The notes below the pieces were generated by a model. It saw only the letters and a program-made list of their open reading frames with translations. It had not been told where the DNA came from and ran no database searches. A stretch of 64,000 nucleotides of DNA, taken from the NCBI GenBank assembly GCA_029931535.1, contig JAQPZY010001620.1:558001-622000 (forward strand), in the 5' to 3' direction. Below are positions 1 to 13,139 of this stretch, in pieces; within the stretch, counting starts at the first letter, position 1; every line of letters begins with the position of its first letter. Both the position numbers and the translations under genes were made by a program. The stretch comes from Margaritifera margaritifera (lineage: Eukaryota; Mollusca; Bivalvia; Unionida; Margaritiferidae).

Positions 1-825
1 AGAAATTATTTTATTCTCTGATGTTTAAACGTCATGGAAATTCAAACAATCATTGTTTCGAAATAATATTTCACCTTTTGCTAATTTAAAATCCTCTTTT
101 CATCGGAGCACTTTTCCACCAGAAAAACAGTGAGTAACGATCTGCTGACCTCGTTACCGACTTGTCAGTATTCCTTGACCATGTATTTCTTCTAAATATA
201 CTCGTTTCACAATCTCTAATCGGAGCATCCCCAGCAATTTCTGTGAAATAAAAATAAGCCTCGGATGTATGTCGGCGCAGTAATTTGCAGAAAGAAGGTA
301 TGATCCATATAATTTACCGATAAATTGCGAATGCTTGTCTCCCGTCCTGGGAGAGTATCGAGAACGAGACTAAAGGTTTAAAGCCACAGCCTGGCAGCAG
401 TGGGACGCAAAAAACACGGCGAAATATTGTATATTGCTCTCATATATTTTAATACATCCTACATTTAACTGACAAAGTCACATTTTTATTTTTTTATTTT
501 TTTATTTTTTTATTTTTCTTCTTTTTTATAATAAATGAGTTTGTCGACGAACTTGTCATATATATACTTAGCGTTTGTTTCCACGACCGCCACCAACCCA
601 CCTCCGTGAAGTTATTGTATCGTATAAGATATTATATTTATTTCTTTATTTATTTATCCGAGTGAGATTTCATTTTTTTAAATAAGAATATGCAGTCTGT
701 ATATACACTTCATATTTTACTTCGTTTATTATCATGAATATAATTGCTTTGTACGACATTCGATCGGGGGGAGGGGGGGGGTCAAACAGCGTGGATCAGG
801 ATATGACGTCGCATAATGCATCACG
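1..825. other. AT-rich non-coding flank
   Basis: No open frame, RNA gene or recognisable element is visible here. The stretch holds a T-rich tract of interrupted (T)5-7A units at about 484-530 and a G-rich run near 768-781 (six G, A, nine G). Everything else looks like unique AT-rich sequence. Confidence 0.5.
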
Positions 826-954
826 AGAGCACGGTTTACGTTATTCCCTTTCTTAAAAAATATGAGGAACAGTGGTGACCCTGATCTGAAGTTACATTAT
901 TTGACGGCGGATCTGGATCTTCGCTATTCGCAGTTGGGCACGTGTTATACTCTA

Positions 955-1400
955 GAGGAGTTGCTAGACTAGTGGTTAGAACACTGGCCTCTGACGCCAG
1001 AGGTCTCAGGTTGGAATCCCATTTGGGACTCTAAATTGTGTTTCCTAACATCTCTATTAGCATCATCAGCGGCTATGATGCTAAACAGTGTGCGGTCCGT
1101 CGGCTCTGAACGTTAAATTGCTGTCCCTGTGTAGTTAGAGTCGCACCATGTGTAGCTAGAAGATTCATCCCGTGGTATTCGAAAACGAGTATATGTCTTT
1201 CGCCGCTATGGAGGTCCTTCCCGCACCCTGGAGTATGGATAATCACACCATCCCGCAATACTCGATATACGAGGGTGTGGCATTAAATGGTAGATCGATA
1301 AATACAAACTCTGGGCGCAGGGTAATACAAGATTCCACCTCACAGTTCCCTTGCTTGATCTTTTTCGTCTTCGTTTTTCTTCGTTTTTTTTTTCTGACTC
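955..1400 (+). mobile_element. tRNA-derived SINE-like element
   Basis: The head resembles a decayed tRNA. A box-A-like stretch (TAGTGGTTAGAACACTGG, about 970-987) is followed by a possible anticodon arm with stem CTGGC/GCCAG around the loop CTCTGAC, and then a box-B-like GGTTGGAATCC at 1009-1019. The acceptor stem does not pair, so this is not a functional tRNA gene. The sequence up to the T-rich tail near 1365-1395 could be the SINE body. Copy B of the local duplication has no counterpart here, which fits an insertion into copy A. The 3' limit is uncertain and I saw no clear target-site duplication. Confidence 0.5.
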
Positions 1401-2319
1401 CATTGTTGCTATATCGTCGTTAATCCATGAACCTATTAGATTAATCAGTTATTAGACAACGTAATTATACATCAATACATCAGTAAATCAATATTCAGCA
1501 AATGCATCCCGAATCTAAACATCTTCAAACTTAATATATTAGGTTTTGGGACTATTCACATGTTTAGCTTTGAAACAGATGAATAAAAAAAAAAGTCGAG
1601 CATTGCGTGTCGTGGAACTTAATCATTTATTTAATTCTGTTCCAAAATGAAGCAAAATTTGGGAATTAGTTCCTTTCAGAGGACAATATGATCCAAGCCT
1701 GCAATTATCAGAGTATCAAGGTTTTTAGATTATCTGCAAGAAGTTTTAATTGCAGGTTGTACTCAGCAATATTGACAATATTACACAATGCCGTCGAGGG
1801 CTAAATTAGTTTTATCAATCACGTTAGAACATTTAAATCTATTCAAGCTGGTCTGCAGTCTGGAAAGACATTTACAAAAAAAGTATTGAAAAGGGATATT
1901 GGTGTGAATAGACTTTTATATACAGTGATAAAGTTTAATTGCCCAAGATGACCTATACATTAATGTAGTCTGTGTTGGGGATTAAAGGAAGATTCATGTG
2001 GACAGCTAGACCCTAACGGCAGTCTTGACATCTTCATGTGGTACTGCAAGTCTCTGAGCCGCATTTTTATCTTCATTACGGCTTATGTGGGCAATGTTTG
2101 GCACAGCATAAAGACAATAATTAGTTTCCTTTATAACTAATTGGAAGGATAGTCGGGTGTTAAGTCATAATATTATTCTGGAACAGTGTGTACAAAATCA
2201 CTGCTAGGCTGGACTTAAAAAAGGCATCACTAGCCCTAATGCGTGCAATATCATCCCACAAAGGATATTTGTTGCTCTTAAAACTGTAAGGTTCATGTAA
2301 ACCCGCGCATCACAGTACC

Positions 2320-2865
2320 AGTCTTGACAAGCTTTTTGAACAGTTTCGAGTCATCATGAGTTTACTACTCGAGCAACTCTGACAAGCCTTTTGCGCAGTT
2401 TCGAGTTATCATGAGTTTACTACTCGAACAACTCTGACAAGCCTTTTGCGCAGTTTCGAGTTATCATGAGTTTACTACTCGAGCAACTCTGACAAGCCTT
2501 TTGCGCAGTTTCGAGTTATCATGAGTTTACTACTCGAACAACTCTGACAAGCCTTTTGCGCAGTTTCGAGTTATCATGAGCATGCTGCTCGAGCAATCCA
2601 GACAACCTTTTGCTCAGTTTCGAGTTATCATGAGTTTACTACTCGAGCAACTCTGACAAGCCTTTTGCGCAGTTTCGAGTTATCATGAGCATGCTGCTCG
2701 AGCAATCCAGACAACCTTTTGCTCAGTTTCGAGTTATCATGAGTTTACTACTCGAGCAACTCTGACAAGCCTTTTGCGCAGTTTCGAGTTATCATGAGCA
2801 TGCTGCTCGAGCAATCCAGACAACCTTTTGCTCAGTTTCGCATTCTCCTGAGCTTACTCTTCGTG
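2320..2865. repeat. 54-55-bp minisatellite (copy A only)
   Basis: About ten tandem units of 54-55 bp. Two unit types occur: one with TTTACTACTCGAGCAACTCT and one with CATGCTGCTCGAGCAATCCA. The types alternate towards the 3' end, which suggests a dimeric higher-order unit. The paralogous position in copy B (about 17215-17275) has a single degenerate unit, so the array arose after the duplication or was lost from B. An open frame starting in it is a by-product. Confidence 0.9.
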
Positions 2866-2892
2866 CTTCATGTTCCACTGCTTTCACAAAAT

Positions 2893-2895
<3 letters not shown>

Positions 2896-2951
<56 letters not shown>

Positions 2952-2975
2952 ATCTATATATATATATATATATAA
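2896..2975. repeat. (AT)n microsatellite
   Basis: Dinucleotide AT tract with a short TCTATC interruption near its 3' end. It follows directly after the 55-bp minisatellite. Confidence 0.97.
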
Positions 2976-3693
2976 TGTAGTTCACAAATGTCGTCGGTTA
3001 TCTCCTTTTCCTCGACCTGATTACTATTTAAAAATGAGTAGGCAGTTGTATGTATTTTCGTCATAAGCATAGGATTTTGTGAATTCTCCATTATTTCTGT
3101 ATTATTCTGGGATGAAACCATATCATAATTTTTAATCCAATAAAAATAATGGTATATCAATTTGAGTGCTAACTAGTTACCACGAATGCGGATAGATATC
3201 TAGAAATTCTTCTTTCAGGACTCACGATATTTTTTTTATAAAGAAAATGTTACATTTTATAATATGAGTTTAAGAAACGCATCGAAAATGGCCAACAATT
3301 ATCCAGTCTAACGCAATGAGGTTAACTTGCCATTGAAAATAGCCTAAAGGTATAAATAAAAATTAAATCATTTCACTGAATATTTAGATATACCGACAGA
3401 CAGACATACGGTCATACAAATACAGATAAACAAAAAGACATTCCTTTAGCAAGAACCAAAACTCTCCCATTATTTAATTTTATTTTTGTTAATTCATCAA
3501 AGAGCAGAAATCTCCATTGCACAAACTCAGTGCGGAAAATGCAATAAATGTGTCACTTCGAATGATCGAAAATAAGTTTAAGAACGTAAAATGAAATACA
3601 TTAAGTTAGTTGTCCAGGCATAATTGAGGCTGTTCTGCACCTTTACTGCATTAAATCTAGAGTTTAATATACATGCAAATAAAGGTTGAATAT

Positions 3694-3829
3694 ACGTGTA
3701 TTTAAAGTAATCTAATATGGCTTGTATCTCGGGTACCTGAAACAATCGTGTTTGTACGTGTATTTAAAGTAATCTTATATGGCTCGTATCTCACGTACCT
3801 GAAACAATCGTGTTTGTACGTGTATTTAA
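3694..3829. repeat. 62-bp tandem duplication
   Basis: Two nearly identical 62-bp units beginning ACGTGTATTTAA, at 3694 and 3756, and a partial third unit at 3818. Copy B has one corresponding ACATGTATTT followed by a poly-T run (17873-17911). Confidence 0.88.
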
Positions 3830-4717
3830 GTGGCTCTGTAGATTATCGATGCAGGATAAAAGGATCATTTTAATTCAATGAAGGCAAAAGACCCGAGTTT
3901 TTAAATTGGTACCAGATGTTCGCCTTTTACACAATTATTGCAATTAACTTCATAGTTTTGTGTTCATGTAATCAACCACTCAGCCAAGTTGTTCTTTGCT
4001 TTAGTTTACACTAACCATAATTTTCCATCTCTGGTCTCCCACCTGTAACATGATGGTGCATTCATTTCATCTTTGCATATTTTAAACCACATTAAACTAA
4101 GTTCTTCGGATGACAAGGGTGGCGGTGAATCTGCACAGAATTACATACAGTCTTGAACTAAAAAGGTTTCATAATGAAACCTTTCAGGGATCAGATGGAC
4201 TCAATCAGCGAAAACAATAGGAATCACTCCAATATTGCTTGGTAAAATGACAGTGAAGTCGTTGGGTGTCAGGAGGCGGGGGATGGAGATGATAGGTGCA
4301 TTAAAAAGCATGGGGTGTGCACTTCGAAATATATTGACAACTAACGTGCAGTATCCAACACATCGTAGATATAACGCTCTTAGGCAATATTGCATAGACC
4401 AATTTAAAATGTCTAAGGGTACAGCTACATACGTACCAAAGTATTCTGGACACTATATTACTCTATCTCCTATCTTTATGTATACAACTTAACATTCGAC
4501 ATATATATGTTTCATTACAATGTAAAATATCATTGTTTCTATAAAGTTATACCAGATACCACGGACTAGAATGTATGAAATTGCAAACTTGTATAAAATA
4601 AATGAAGGAAAACGAAGAAGACAATCAGACAAATATTTCATCCAACAACAAACGTGAAAGCATGAAGGATTGTGACAAAAAGGTTATATATCTGAAGTGG
4701 CGGAGTGATCTTATCGC

Positions 4718-4738
4718 TTCCCCCCCCCCCTCCCCTTT
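4718..4738. repeat. Poly-C tract at inversion boundary
   Basis: A short C-rich run just 5' of the sequence that appears inverted in copy B. The paralogous C-rich run in copy B (18353-18372) is followed at once by an (AT)n tract. Confidence 0.85.
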
Positions 4739-5407
4739 TTTGTTGCTTTCACTTTTGAATATCTTGTCATTCTTATATACTGCTTTGGTATTTATTTCCA
4801 ATGAAAACCTCAAACGCTACAAGAGGAAGAGCACTTTTATGCAACTATGAAGGTTCCTGGCATACCACACGTGGGATACCAACTTCTTCATGAACTATAT
4901 CAGCATTTCTCTTCTTTGCTCAGCTATTTTTCTTTCCATGTGTAATACAATTTAATTGTATATGATATACGAGAGCTAAGGAGATAATTAGAACATGAAA
5001 AGTAAGTCTTTGTAGTTAGGGTATTCCTAGCGCCTGGAGAAAGGAAACAAATTGGAAAGATTGTCCCGATTTGTATTCCTCTTGAAAGAACTTTTCATGT
5101 GTGCAAAAGTAAAGAGTGCAGACAAGTCTCTGATTAAATTACTCTTATTCAATGAAGTGTCATTATAGCTTTTGGACGCTGTCGATTTCCAAATCTGTAT
5201 ATGTCTGCACAGTTTCGCTAGCCAAGTGTCCTCGATTGAGTAGGCTCCTGCGTGGGACAAAGTGGATCGAGGACCCTTGGCTACAACAAAGATGGCGATT
5301 CCATGACAAGGTTTTAATGCAGGTACAATTACAACTGACAATAAAACATGAAGGTTCATAAGTTGGGTAAGTACCTTTGTGAGTAGAGATAACACTGCGT
5401 ATTCCAC

Positions 5408-5410
<3 letters not shown>

Positions 5411-5441
<31 letters not shown>

Positions 5442-5459
5442 CTGTGTGTGTGTCTGTGT
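5411..5459. repeat. (GT)n microsatellite
   Basis: GT dinucleotide tract with one CC interruption. It abuts the target-site duplication of the MITE that starts at 5468. Confidence 0.96.
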
Positions 5460-5467
5460 ATTAATCG

Positions 5468-5606
5468 CACTGGCGGGGCGACGATGATGGCCCAAAAGGG
5501 TTAGAATACGAGACCCGAATTTTTATCAGCTGTTTTGACGCCCCAAGACCTCTGGCGCCCGTGGCAATTGCCCCCCCCCCCCCCCCCCCGCGTTAGTACG
5601 TTACTG
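5468..5606. mobile_element. hAT-type MITE with 8-bp TSD
   Basis: A 139-bp non-coding insert flanked by perfect 8-bp direct repeats ATTAATCG (5460-5467 and 5607-5614), the target size of hAT transposons. The left end reads CACTGGCGGGGCGAC. The right end, reverse-complemented, reads CAGTAACGTACTAACGC. Both fit a diverged CAGTGGCG-like terminus. Inside are a C-run (about 5571-5589) and GGCAATTGCC/GGCGCC motifs shared with the MITEs at 27190, 49823 and 63142. There is no coding capacity, so it would need a transposase supplied in trans. Confidence 0.8.
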
Positions 5607-5988
5607 ATTAATCGCATGCAGTACAATGTGATGGTTTTGGATTTTTCAAGATTGAATAATGATAATTACTCTGGACATTACTCCATCTACATGTGTTTCA
5701 ATCGTATTTACTTATCATCTTTGTTCTAGTTCGCTTGCATCAATAAACCCCTTTCCATGAATTTAAAATCTATCTAAAATATCCAAGTTGGTTCCGTGTT
5801 CCTTCTCTGATACGAAAACATCAATCAGTGCATAATAGATAACATTGTTCCCTTGTATTGATAAGTGTGTGAATTTTTGTATTAATTTAGTATCAGCCTG
5901 ACGAAAAGCGTATTTCAACATTTGTTGAGCTCTGTTTAATGATGTGGAACAGTTGTTTACATAAATGGACGAAAAAAATATTTTTAGA

Positions 5989-5991
<3 letters not shown>

Positions 5992-6057
<66 letters not shown>
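5992..6057. repeat. (TA)n microsatellite
   Basis: Uninterrupted TA dinucleotide tract. Copy B has no such tract at the paralogous point (about 19985). Confidence 0.97.
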
Positions 6058-6059
<2 letters not shown>

Positions 6060-7117
6060 AGTGCCATTTCACAAAATGCTGACAGAAACATGAGTATAGG
6101 GCCATTTAGAAATCATTATGAGTGACTGTTAAATCCACTAACTAAAATGTTTTTAAATCTTTGTGCAAATCAATTTCAAAGTATTAACAGGAACATATCA
6201 TACATATGATTTTTTTTATAACAAAGGACCAATTATATTGAAATTACATGTGCCAATATTAAATGACTAATACAATGCGTGTTTAAGAGTTATACGTTAA
6301 AACCGGTTATCTGCAATCTATCATAAGTAGTATCGTGTGGCACTCTGGGGCAAAAGGCACACATGAGAAAATGGAATTTAATATTAGGCAGCCGTTTTGA
6401 AGATGTGGCACTCTGGGGCAAAAAATGTCACTCTGGGGCATAAAAGGAATTTAACATCGCTGTGGCACTTGGGGACACAAGGGGAAATTAACATTAGGTT
6501 GACCGTCACTTTTATCTACTAACCAGCACCCATACCTACTGACCAATACGCAGAGATCGGCTGACCAACACCTACACTAGCTCACTAGAAGTGAATTGAA
6601 AGGAGATAACATGTTAGGAATGTTCACACACAAACGTACTGATATAATATCACCCATGAAAACGTAGGAATGTTCACACATACACAATCATGCTATCACC
6701 AATGAATAGGGTAGGAATGTTCACACATACACACAAACATAGTTATATACTATCACCCATGGAAATGGTATGAATATTCACACAGAAACATACTATCATA
6801 CTTAATATAATGTCACACAATGCAGAAGGGTGAGAGGGTATTTAAGTTTTAGTTGTAGAAGAGAAAAACAGACGCAAAAGACATACATAAAACACACAAT
6901 ATTTTGGCAATAGTTTCAGTAGGATCTCTGTTTTCAAGAGATCTGTGTGGCCCAGAAAAGGGTCGTTTGGGAGTTAACCAAACATGGTTAACACAGACAA
7001 CACCTCTTCACTATTCTCTGTCTCAAACTTCTCCTCACTACCTGTCCATACATTAATAGTTACTTAAGGCTTCCTTGTCTTTCCACGTAGACTGTTTTTT
7101 CGGTTTGTTTTTTTTTT

Positions 7118-8270
7118 TTGTTTTTTTTTGTTTTTCAGATAGCCGTATCCGTGATCCCGGTGATGGCCAACATCACATTCCCATACAACAATAAGTCAGG
7201 ACTGAATAACATCATCGAAACAATTGTGGAAGAGTGTACGCTCACATTCATCTTGGTGGATTGTCGTAAGAACAAATGTCACAAGAGGAAAACGAATCTC
7301 TGTATTTAGTCTACGGGCGGATTAAAACTGATTTGGAGGTTTCACCAAACAGAATGCGTGTGGCATAATTCAGTCAAACCCATGAGCTTTTCGACGATTC
7401 ATCAGTGCTGAACAGTGCAATTACAGGCTACATGACTCAAACAAAGACTTTGTGGTGTGGTGCGCCTGCAGCGGGTACTTTTTATACCCTGAGTGACAGT
7501 ACGACTACTGCTGCAGTAGCGAGTATTATTCCAGAGAATGTCTTGGATTTTGCTTTGGCTCTTTGCGATTTCTTATCCTCGCAAGAATTTTAACCGGTGC
7601 CATATGACGATTTTTTAAGGAAACAGAAGAAAGAAATAAAGACCTTTTCACAACGCAACAAAGAAGAAGAATAGACTTTTATTCATAAACAAGAAGAGGA
7701 AAGAATAAACAACAAGAGGAGACAAAGACGATGAACAGTAAACAAAAGGAAGGGATTGGCATATCGCTCTTGCGACGACTGTATTCAGGAACTTTAAAAA
7801 TCCACCACCACCTGCAATATCGACACCCTTGCCAGCGGCAAGAACAGACGTAAACAGATACGCAACCTAACAAAAAAACAAGCCAATTCGCATGGCAACA
7901 GTCTAAAAAAAAGGAAGTGGACGACATCTGGACTGACAAAGAAATGGCTCAAAACTTCATAGAAGATAACAGGGTGGTCATAACAAGCAAGAGACAGTTC
8001 CTGTCAGAGGATATTAAAATACCCACCAAAAAGAGAATTTATAAAGCAGTAAGCAACATCAAGAGGAAGGATGAGAAATTCACCGAATGCCCAGTCCCCC
8101 TTTTCAGCGCTGATTAGCAATCTGCTTATAGAACACCACCTGATACGAGCGTCGAGCATCACCTATTCATCATCACAAAGTAAACTAATCATAGCTGGCC
8201 TGATTGAAAGCCGTATCAGGAGAACATATGAGCCACCAGCGCATCTGATCGTCACCATCCCGTAGCCAGG
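7118..8270 (+). pseudogene. Core of the 3.3-kb element: short unrecognised frames
   Basis: The core has plus-strand open frames at 7118-7309 (63 codons), 7405-7593 (62 codons), 7917-8117 (66 codons) and 8071-8265 (64 codons). The 7917 frame is lysine-rich (contains KIPTKKRIYKAVSNIKRK). None matches a transposase, integrase or capsid motif that I know. A T-rich tract ending in CAG at 7137 could be a splice acceptor. The frames may be decayed exons of an autonomous ancestor or chance. I assign no function. Confidence 0.25.
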
Positions 8271-9559
8271 CGAACCTCAAAGCCCTTTTAAGGGCTAAAA
8301 GAAGAATACTTCGATTGCCCATGGGGTTTCACTTTGGCTCTAAAAACTTATTTCGACTAAAACTCGTTAAAATGGACACATTTGATCCTTTAGACCATCG
8401 TTCCAAAACTACTCGATATATTGATAACTAATTAAGATTACTAAAATAATATTGAGTTAATTTCACCCGATGATTATCAATTTATCGGACAATTCAAGTA
8501 CACTATGTACACTTAATTATAACATTGGATAGGTTAGCAAAACTTTTAAACTGAAGATCAGCGTGATCAAATTAACATATATGGCTTACACGCAGTTGGT
8601 TGATAGGGACAACCCGAATTCGACAAATGGGCAGAATTTTATCATAGTACGTTTATGGCGTTTCTGTCACACTTCCGGTGCCGCATGTGACTCTGGCCGG
8701 ACCCTTTACACCTTTGCCACGTCTGAACATGACAGTTCATGACTGGGAATGTGATGCTAACCAACCTCACTTTTCCCTTTCAGTTTCCATTAACCCTTGG
8801 GGTGGGGATCAATTGAACCTGAGATGTGCGTCCTGTGGGACCATCAAAGGAAAGTGTGTCTGAAAAACCAAACGACCTTATTCAGGGCCATTCAGATATC
8901 TAAGAAACAGATACTACTCAAACTATTGCCAATCTTTGTTTTTATATTTGTATGTTTGTGTATTTTGTGCATCTTTGTCTATGGTTTTCGATAACAAAAC
9001 AAATGTAAACCCTAGCCACTCTTCTGTCTTTTGTGATAATATATAAATATGATTGTGTGTATGTGTGTGAACATTCCTACCATTTTCATGGGTGATTGTG
9101 TATAAGTATGTTTGTGTGTATGTGTATGTGTGAACATTTCTACCCTTTTCATGTTTAATAGTAGATACGTAGGTTTCTGTGTATGTGTGTGAACATTCCT
9201 ACACTTTTCTCTCCTCTCAATCCACTTCTAGTGAGTTAGTGTATGTGTTGGTCAGTCTATCTGTGGAAGTTGGTCGGTAGGTATCGGTGCTGGTCACTCA
9301 GACGTCGAGTGGGTGAGTAGGTGTAGGTATTGGTCAATAGGTGTGGGTATTGGTTAGTAGTTCTGGGTGTTGGTCAGTAGGTGTTATGTCCTGCTCGGTA
9401 GATGTAGGTGCTGGTCGAACTAATGTTAATTTCCCCTTAAGTCCCCAAGTACCGTACTAATGTAATATTCCCCTTATGCCCAAAGTGCGATTTATTCCCA
9501 GATTGCCACGACTTCAAAATGGACGCCTAAGGTTCAATTCCGCTTATGCTCTAGAGTAC

Positions 9560-9580
9560 CATCCCCCCCCCCCCCCCCCG
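9560..9580. repeat. Poly-C run in right TIR
   Basis: A C-run of about 17 bases inside the right inverted arm. The left arm lacks it, so it expanded after insertion or independently. Confidence 0.9.
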
Positions 9581-9769
9581 GTGTTCCACATCTTCAAATT
9601 ACCGCCAATGTTAACTTCCATTTGTCCTCAGAGTGTCACACTGTACTACTGTCACATATCTACAGTAACAACAGAAATTAGATCTGCTGGTATCCACTTT
9701 GGTTAAAGATAAACATCAATACTTCCTTCTCATTGTGCAGCCACTGAACTTCCATAACATCAAATCGGT

Positions 9770-11545
9770 GGACGCGGGAAGGGGACCCTCAAATATGTTG
9801 AAAAAATTATTCTTGCTCTGATTTATAGATTTTTTAAAAATGACATATTATATCCATTATATTAGTTGAAAAATAAATTATTCTGAGGTAAAAGCAAAAC
9901 AAGATATATCCCGGCTCGAAAGAAAATCCCAGAGCACCCCTCTCCAAAAACGAGTTAAGCAAACAAACACATGCGTGAGGCTGGTTTGAAGTCAATGTTT
10001 CCCCTACTTCCAAGGACCTCAAGACAACAGTCATTGTCAACTGAAGGGTTCCTAAATGCGCTCATAACACAAATAATTGTCCTATAATAAACTAACCACC
10101 ATACATTCATGAGACTATAATTTCATGCTTTTTATGTTTTTTCTTTTTTCACATTCGTATGACTTATCAGTATGTTTTTCTAAGCCGTAGCGTTGGTATT
10201 TCATACCACCTACAACGAAGCATGACCCAAATGCCTAATACACAGAATTGTTCACATCTCAAATGACCAAGCACGTATACGTGAGAATATCCTGTGGATT
10301 CCTTATGTTAAGAAATTAGGAAGGGTCCATTTTCAAAACTAATCCATGCTACCATAAAGTTTTACGAACACTGTACATTATGATGTCTGCTCCGAGTCAC
10401 TGGCTAATTACTCGGTTGGATAAATATTTTCCTAAAACCCAACTCCCCATAATCAAACACATAATCACTAAAGTTTAACAAAGCTATAAACGGTAAGGTA
10501 AATACAAATAGCACATGCCTTAGGCCTGTCACAGTACTCTTCATACGTAATTGTATATCTGATTTACATCAGCGTGGTTCGCTGCAGTTAGCTATTCATC
10601 TTGCCTACTATTGCTGTACATGTACCTCCAACTGGAAGTGCATTTATGCAAAACGTCAATCAAACTTTGAATTTCTTGCAAGGAAATCAATAGTTTTGAT
10701 TCCGTTTTGGAGGAAATCTATTACATCATAATACGCAGGCTTTGGCCGCAGTAGATACTGCTAAGGAGTGGATATGAAAGTGAAATGTTTAACTTTCATC
10801 ATAAAACCATCCTAAAGATTGAGCTGGTGATTCTAAAGTCAGAGTAAATAGAATAGTGGTATTGGTAGTGACTTTAGAAAAGTTATACGGATGGTCAAAC
10901 GCTAACCGTTACACGTGATGGCATTCGAATAAATTTCCTTGTAAGGTGTTTCTTCTTCCCAAAGTATCTGTCCAAAGCTGCCTTCCTCTTATTGTTGCCA
11001 CCATTATTTCGAGATCTTGCTATGAGTATGACTAAATGAGGAATGGAAAATCACTTTAGAATGATCAAAAATAAAACATCTTTTATCTTCAGTTCGTTAA
11101 AATAAGGAAAGAGTAAATCTTTGAGATTTCAACTGACTTCTATGTGTGAATTTTAGAAAGTTACATTTATACCGTGGCAGGTGGGAATTAAACATATTTG
11201 GCAGATGAGAAAGAATTACCTTTCAACAAATGAAAAAGACATAGACGTAGTCAGGAAATGGATAGATTGTAAAAAAAATTGCCGGTAAGGTATCATTTAT
11301 TACTTTATTACGGAGAGAACTCCCGACTTGGATAAAAGACATAGGGTATTCTTGTGTTGGATGCAGTTAACAAGGAGAGGGGGTAACCATATGCACTGAA
11401 AACCGGAGCATGGGAAACTTGTGATACGAGTTAATTTCCCATTTCTCATTCTACCATCCAACCAACCACAGTGGGAATTTTGTTTTTATTAAAAATGCAA
11501 TAACCTCACACAGCCCTAGACAATAAAAAATAATCTCACAGACAA
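9770..11545. other. Copy A non-coding stretch
   Basis: No gene seen. The 10555-11490 part is collinear with copy B 21695-22920. It includes one copy of the TGTACATGTACCTCCAACTG unit (about 10616-10640), which is expanded to seven copies in B. Confidence 0.5.
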
Positions 11546-12105
11546 CACACACACACACACAGACACACTCACACACAATTACAATAAAAAAATACATGCA
11601 AAATGTCATACAGGAATAGATCAAAGCAATCTAGTTGAGTGCACGCGGAAGCATGTATCGACGTTGGTCCTATTTTGTTTACACACCGAATATTCTGATA
11701 CCAAGAATTAAGAGTGACAGCATGAACGCGGATGGAATTCTAAAAGACGGGGAACGATAATTTGGGCAATAAACGGAGAGGTTCTTACATTTACTGGTGA
11801 TATTGTTATGGTAGCATGCCAAAATGTCTTCTGTATTAGATATGCTTTGATAGATGCAACTATTTTAGGGGCTGCTTTTATTTCTTGAAATAAAGGAATT
11901 ATCTTCTCATTGTCTTTCTCAACTTCATAAACAAAGTTGATTATAATACGATGATAGAGAACTCAATACGATCAATGTAAAGAGAACAGTGTGCCCTACA
12001 ATACTTGACTGTCTTTCTCAGATTCAAAGAAGAGAAATGTGTATTATCATAAGAGGATGGTGTACACGGCACATGTTATGTACAGAGAACAGTGTATGCG
12101 ACAAG

Positions 12106-12208
12106 CGTATATTTTTATCGATGATATCAAGAGTATATTTTTATCGATGATATCAAGAGTATATTTTTATCGGTGATGTCAAAAGTATATTTTTATCGAT
12201 GATATAAA
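12106..12208. repeat. 26-bp tandem repeat, four units
   Basis: Four units of about 26 bp with the core GTATATTTTTATCGATGATA. The unit includes the short palindrome TATCGATGATA-like core. No transcript signal is visible. Confidence 0.9.
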
Positions 12209-13139
12209 GTCCCCTTTCCGCCTCCTATGCATGCGTAGATAATGGACGGAATCTTGTAAAACAACAGTTATAAAAACAATTAAAAAAAGAAAAATAACGA
12301 TAATTTACTTCAGACACTTCGGACAGTTTATAGGTTTGACTAAATGGTGAAGGGATGTCGACTCAGACACCGGTTTGAGTCAATTTTCATTATAAATGTT
12401 AGCAGTTTATTTTAGGGGCGATATGTATACAATAATTTTTTCAAACATATTGTTGGTTGGATGTATCCAGCGAACATAATTGCTTTTTCAAAGTAATCTA
12501 GAAACACTTAGGTTCGTATATGCATAAGACTGCATTGTATCAATGTGCCAAATTCCAAGTTACCGCTGACGAATTATATCGAGTTATCCCTAATGGTATG
12601 TTATCCTTGTAATGTACCACTAACTATGAATAAAAATAGGTCACAGAAAGCTATATTTCAATGTCAATAGAGCACAGGCACTTTTATATATACATTTATG
12701 AAATTAGACGGGTGTGTTCACACTTGAAATCACTACAGGCAGAAGGTACAGGTAGATAGCAATGACATGACATACATGTAGTTTTCATGATGCCTTGAAT
12801 AGTATCATTCTCTACATTTACATGTAGCTCAGACATTGTTGCATGTGCTGTCATGAATCATAAAACATGATGCGTGCATTCACCTTTATCATGTATGTTA
12901 GCACCCATAAAAAGTAAACTTTGTTGTAATGACCTATTTCGCCTTAGCAATAAGTAAAACATAACATATGGCGTCGTCATGTTTTTTGAGCTATTCAAGA
13001 ACTGCTATTGACATTCGTTCTAGTCTCCTTTCTCCAGCAACTTGTTTCTTTTTCTTTTTTATGTTTGTTCGCTATTTGTTTTGTGATGTATTTATTTCAT
13101 CTGAAATGTTAGCATATTACCGGTAGGTAGATGTAGGGC

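Larger units (their letters stand above)
6326..9650. mobile_element. 3.3-kb DNA transposon with long tandem-repeat TIRs
   Basis: An insertion into copy A; copy B passes directly from about 20280 to 20485. The left end begins AGTAGTATCGTGTGGCACTC and the right end, reverse-complemented, begins AGTAGTACAGTGTGACACTC. Inverted similarity runs through most of 6326-6850 and 9010-9650. The arms share an ordered motif architecture: 'GGCACTCTGGGGCA...GGAATTTAACATT' units, then 'ACTGACCAACACCTACAC' units, then 'AGGAATGTTCACACATACAC' units. The core (6850-9010) has only short frames and I recognise no transposase. Long TIRs with AG termini recall Maverick/Polinton elements, but this is much shorter and lacks recognisable core genes, so I leave the class open. 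No convincing TSD was found. Confidence 0.72.

Noticed and set aside
960..1030. Possible functional tRNA gene
   Set aside because: Boxes A and B and an anticodon-like arm are visible, but the acceptor and T stems do not pair well; a SINE head or tRNA relic fits better.
6326..9650. Firm assignment to Maverick/Polinton
   Set aside because: Long TIRs and AG termini are suggestive, but length is only 3.3 kb, no polymerase, integrase, protease or capsid motif is visible and no 6-bp TSD was found.
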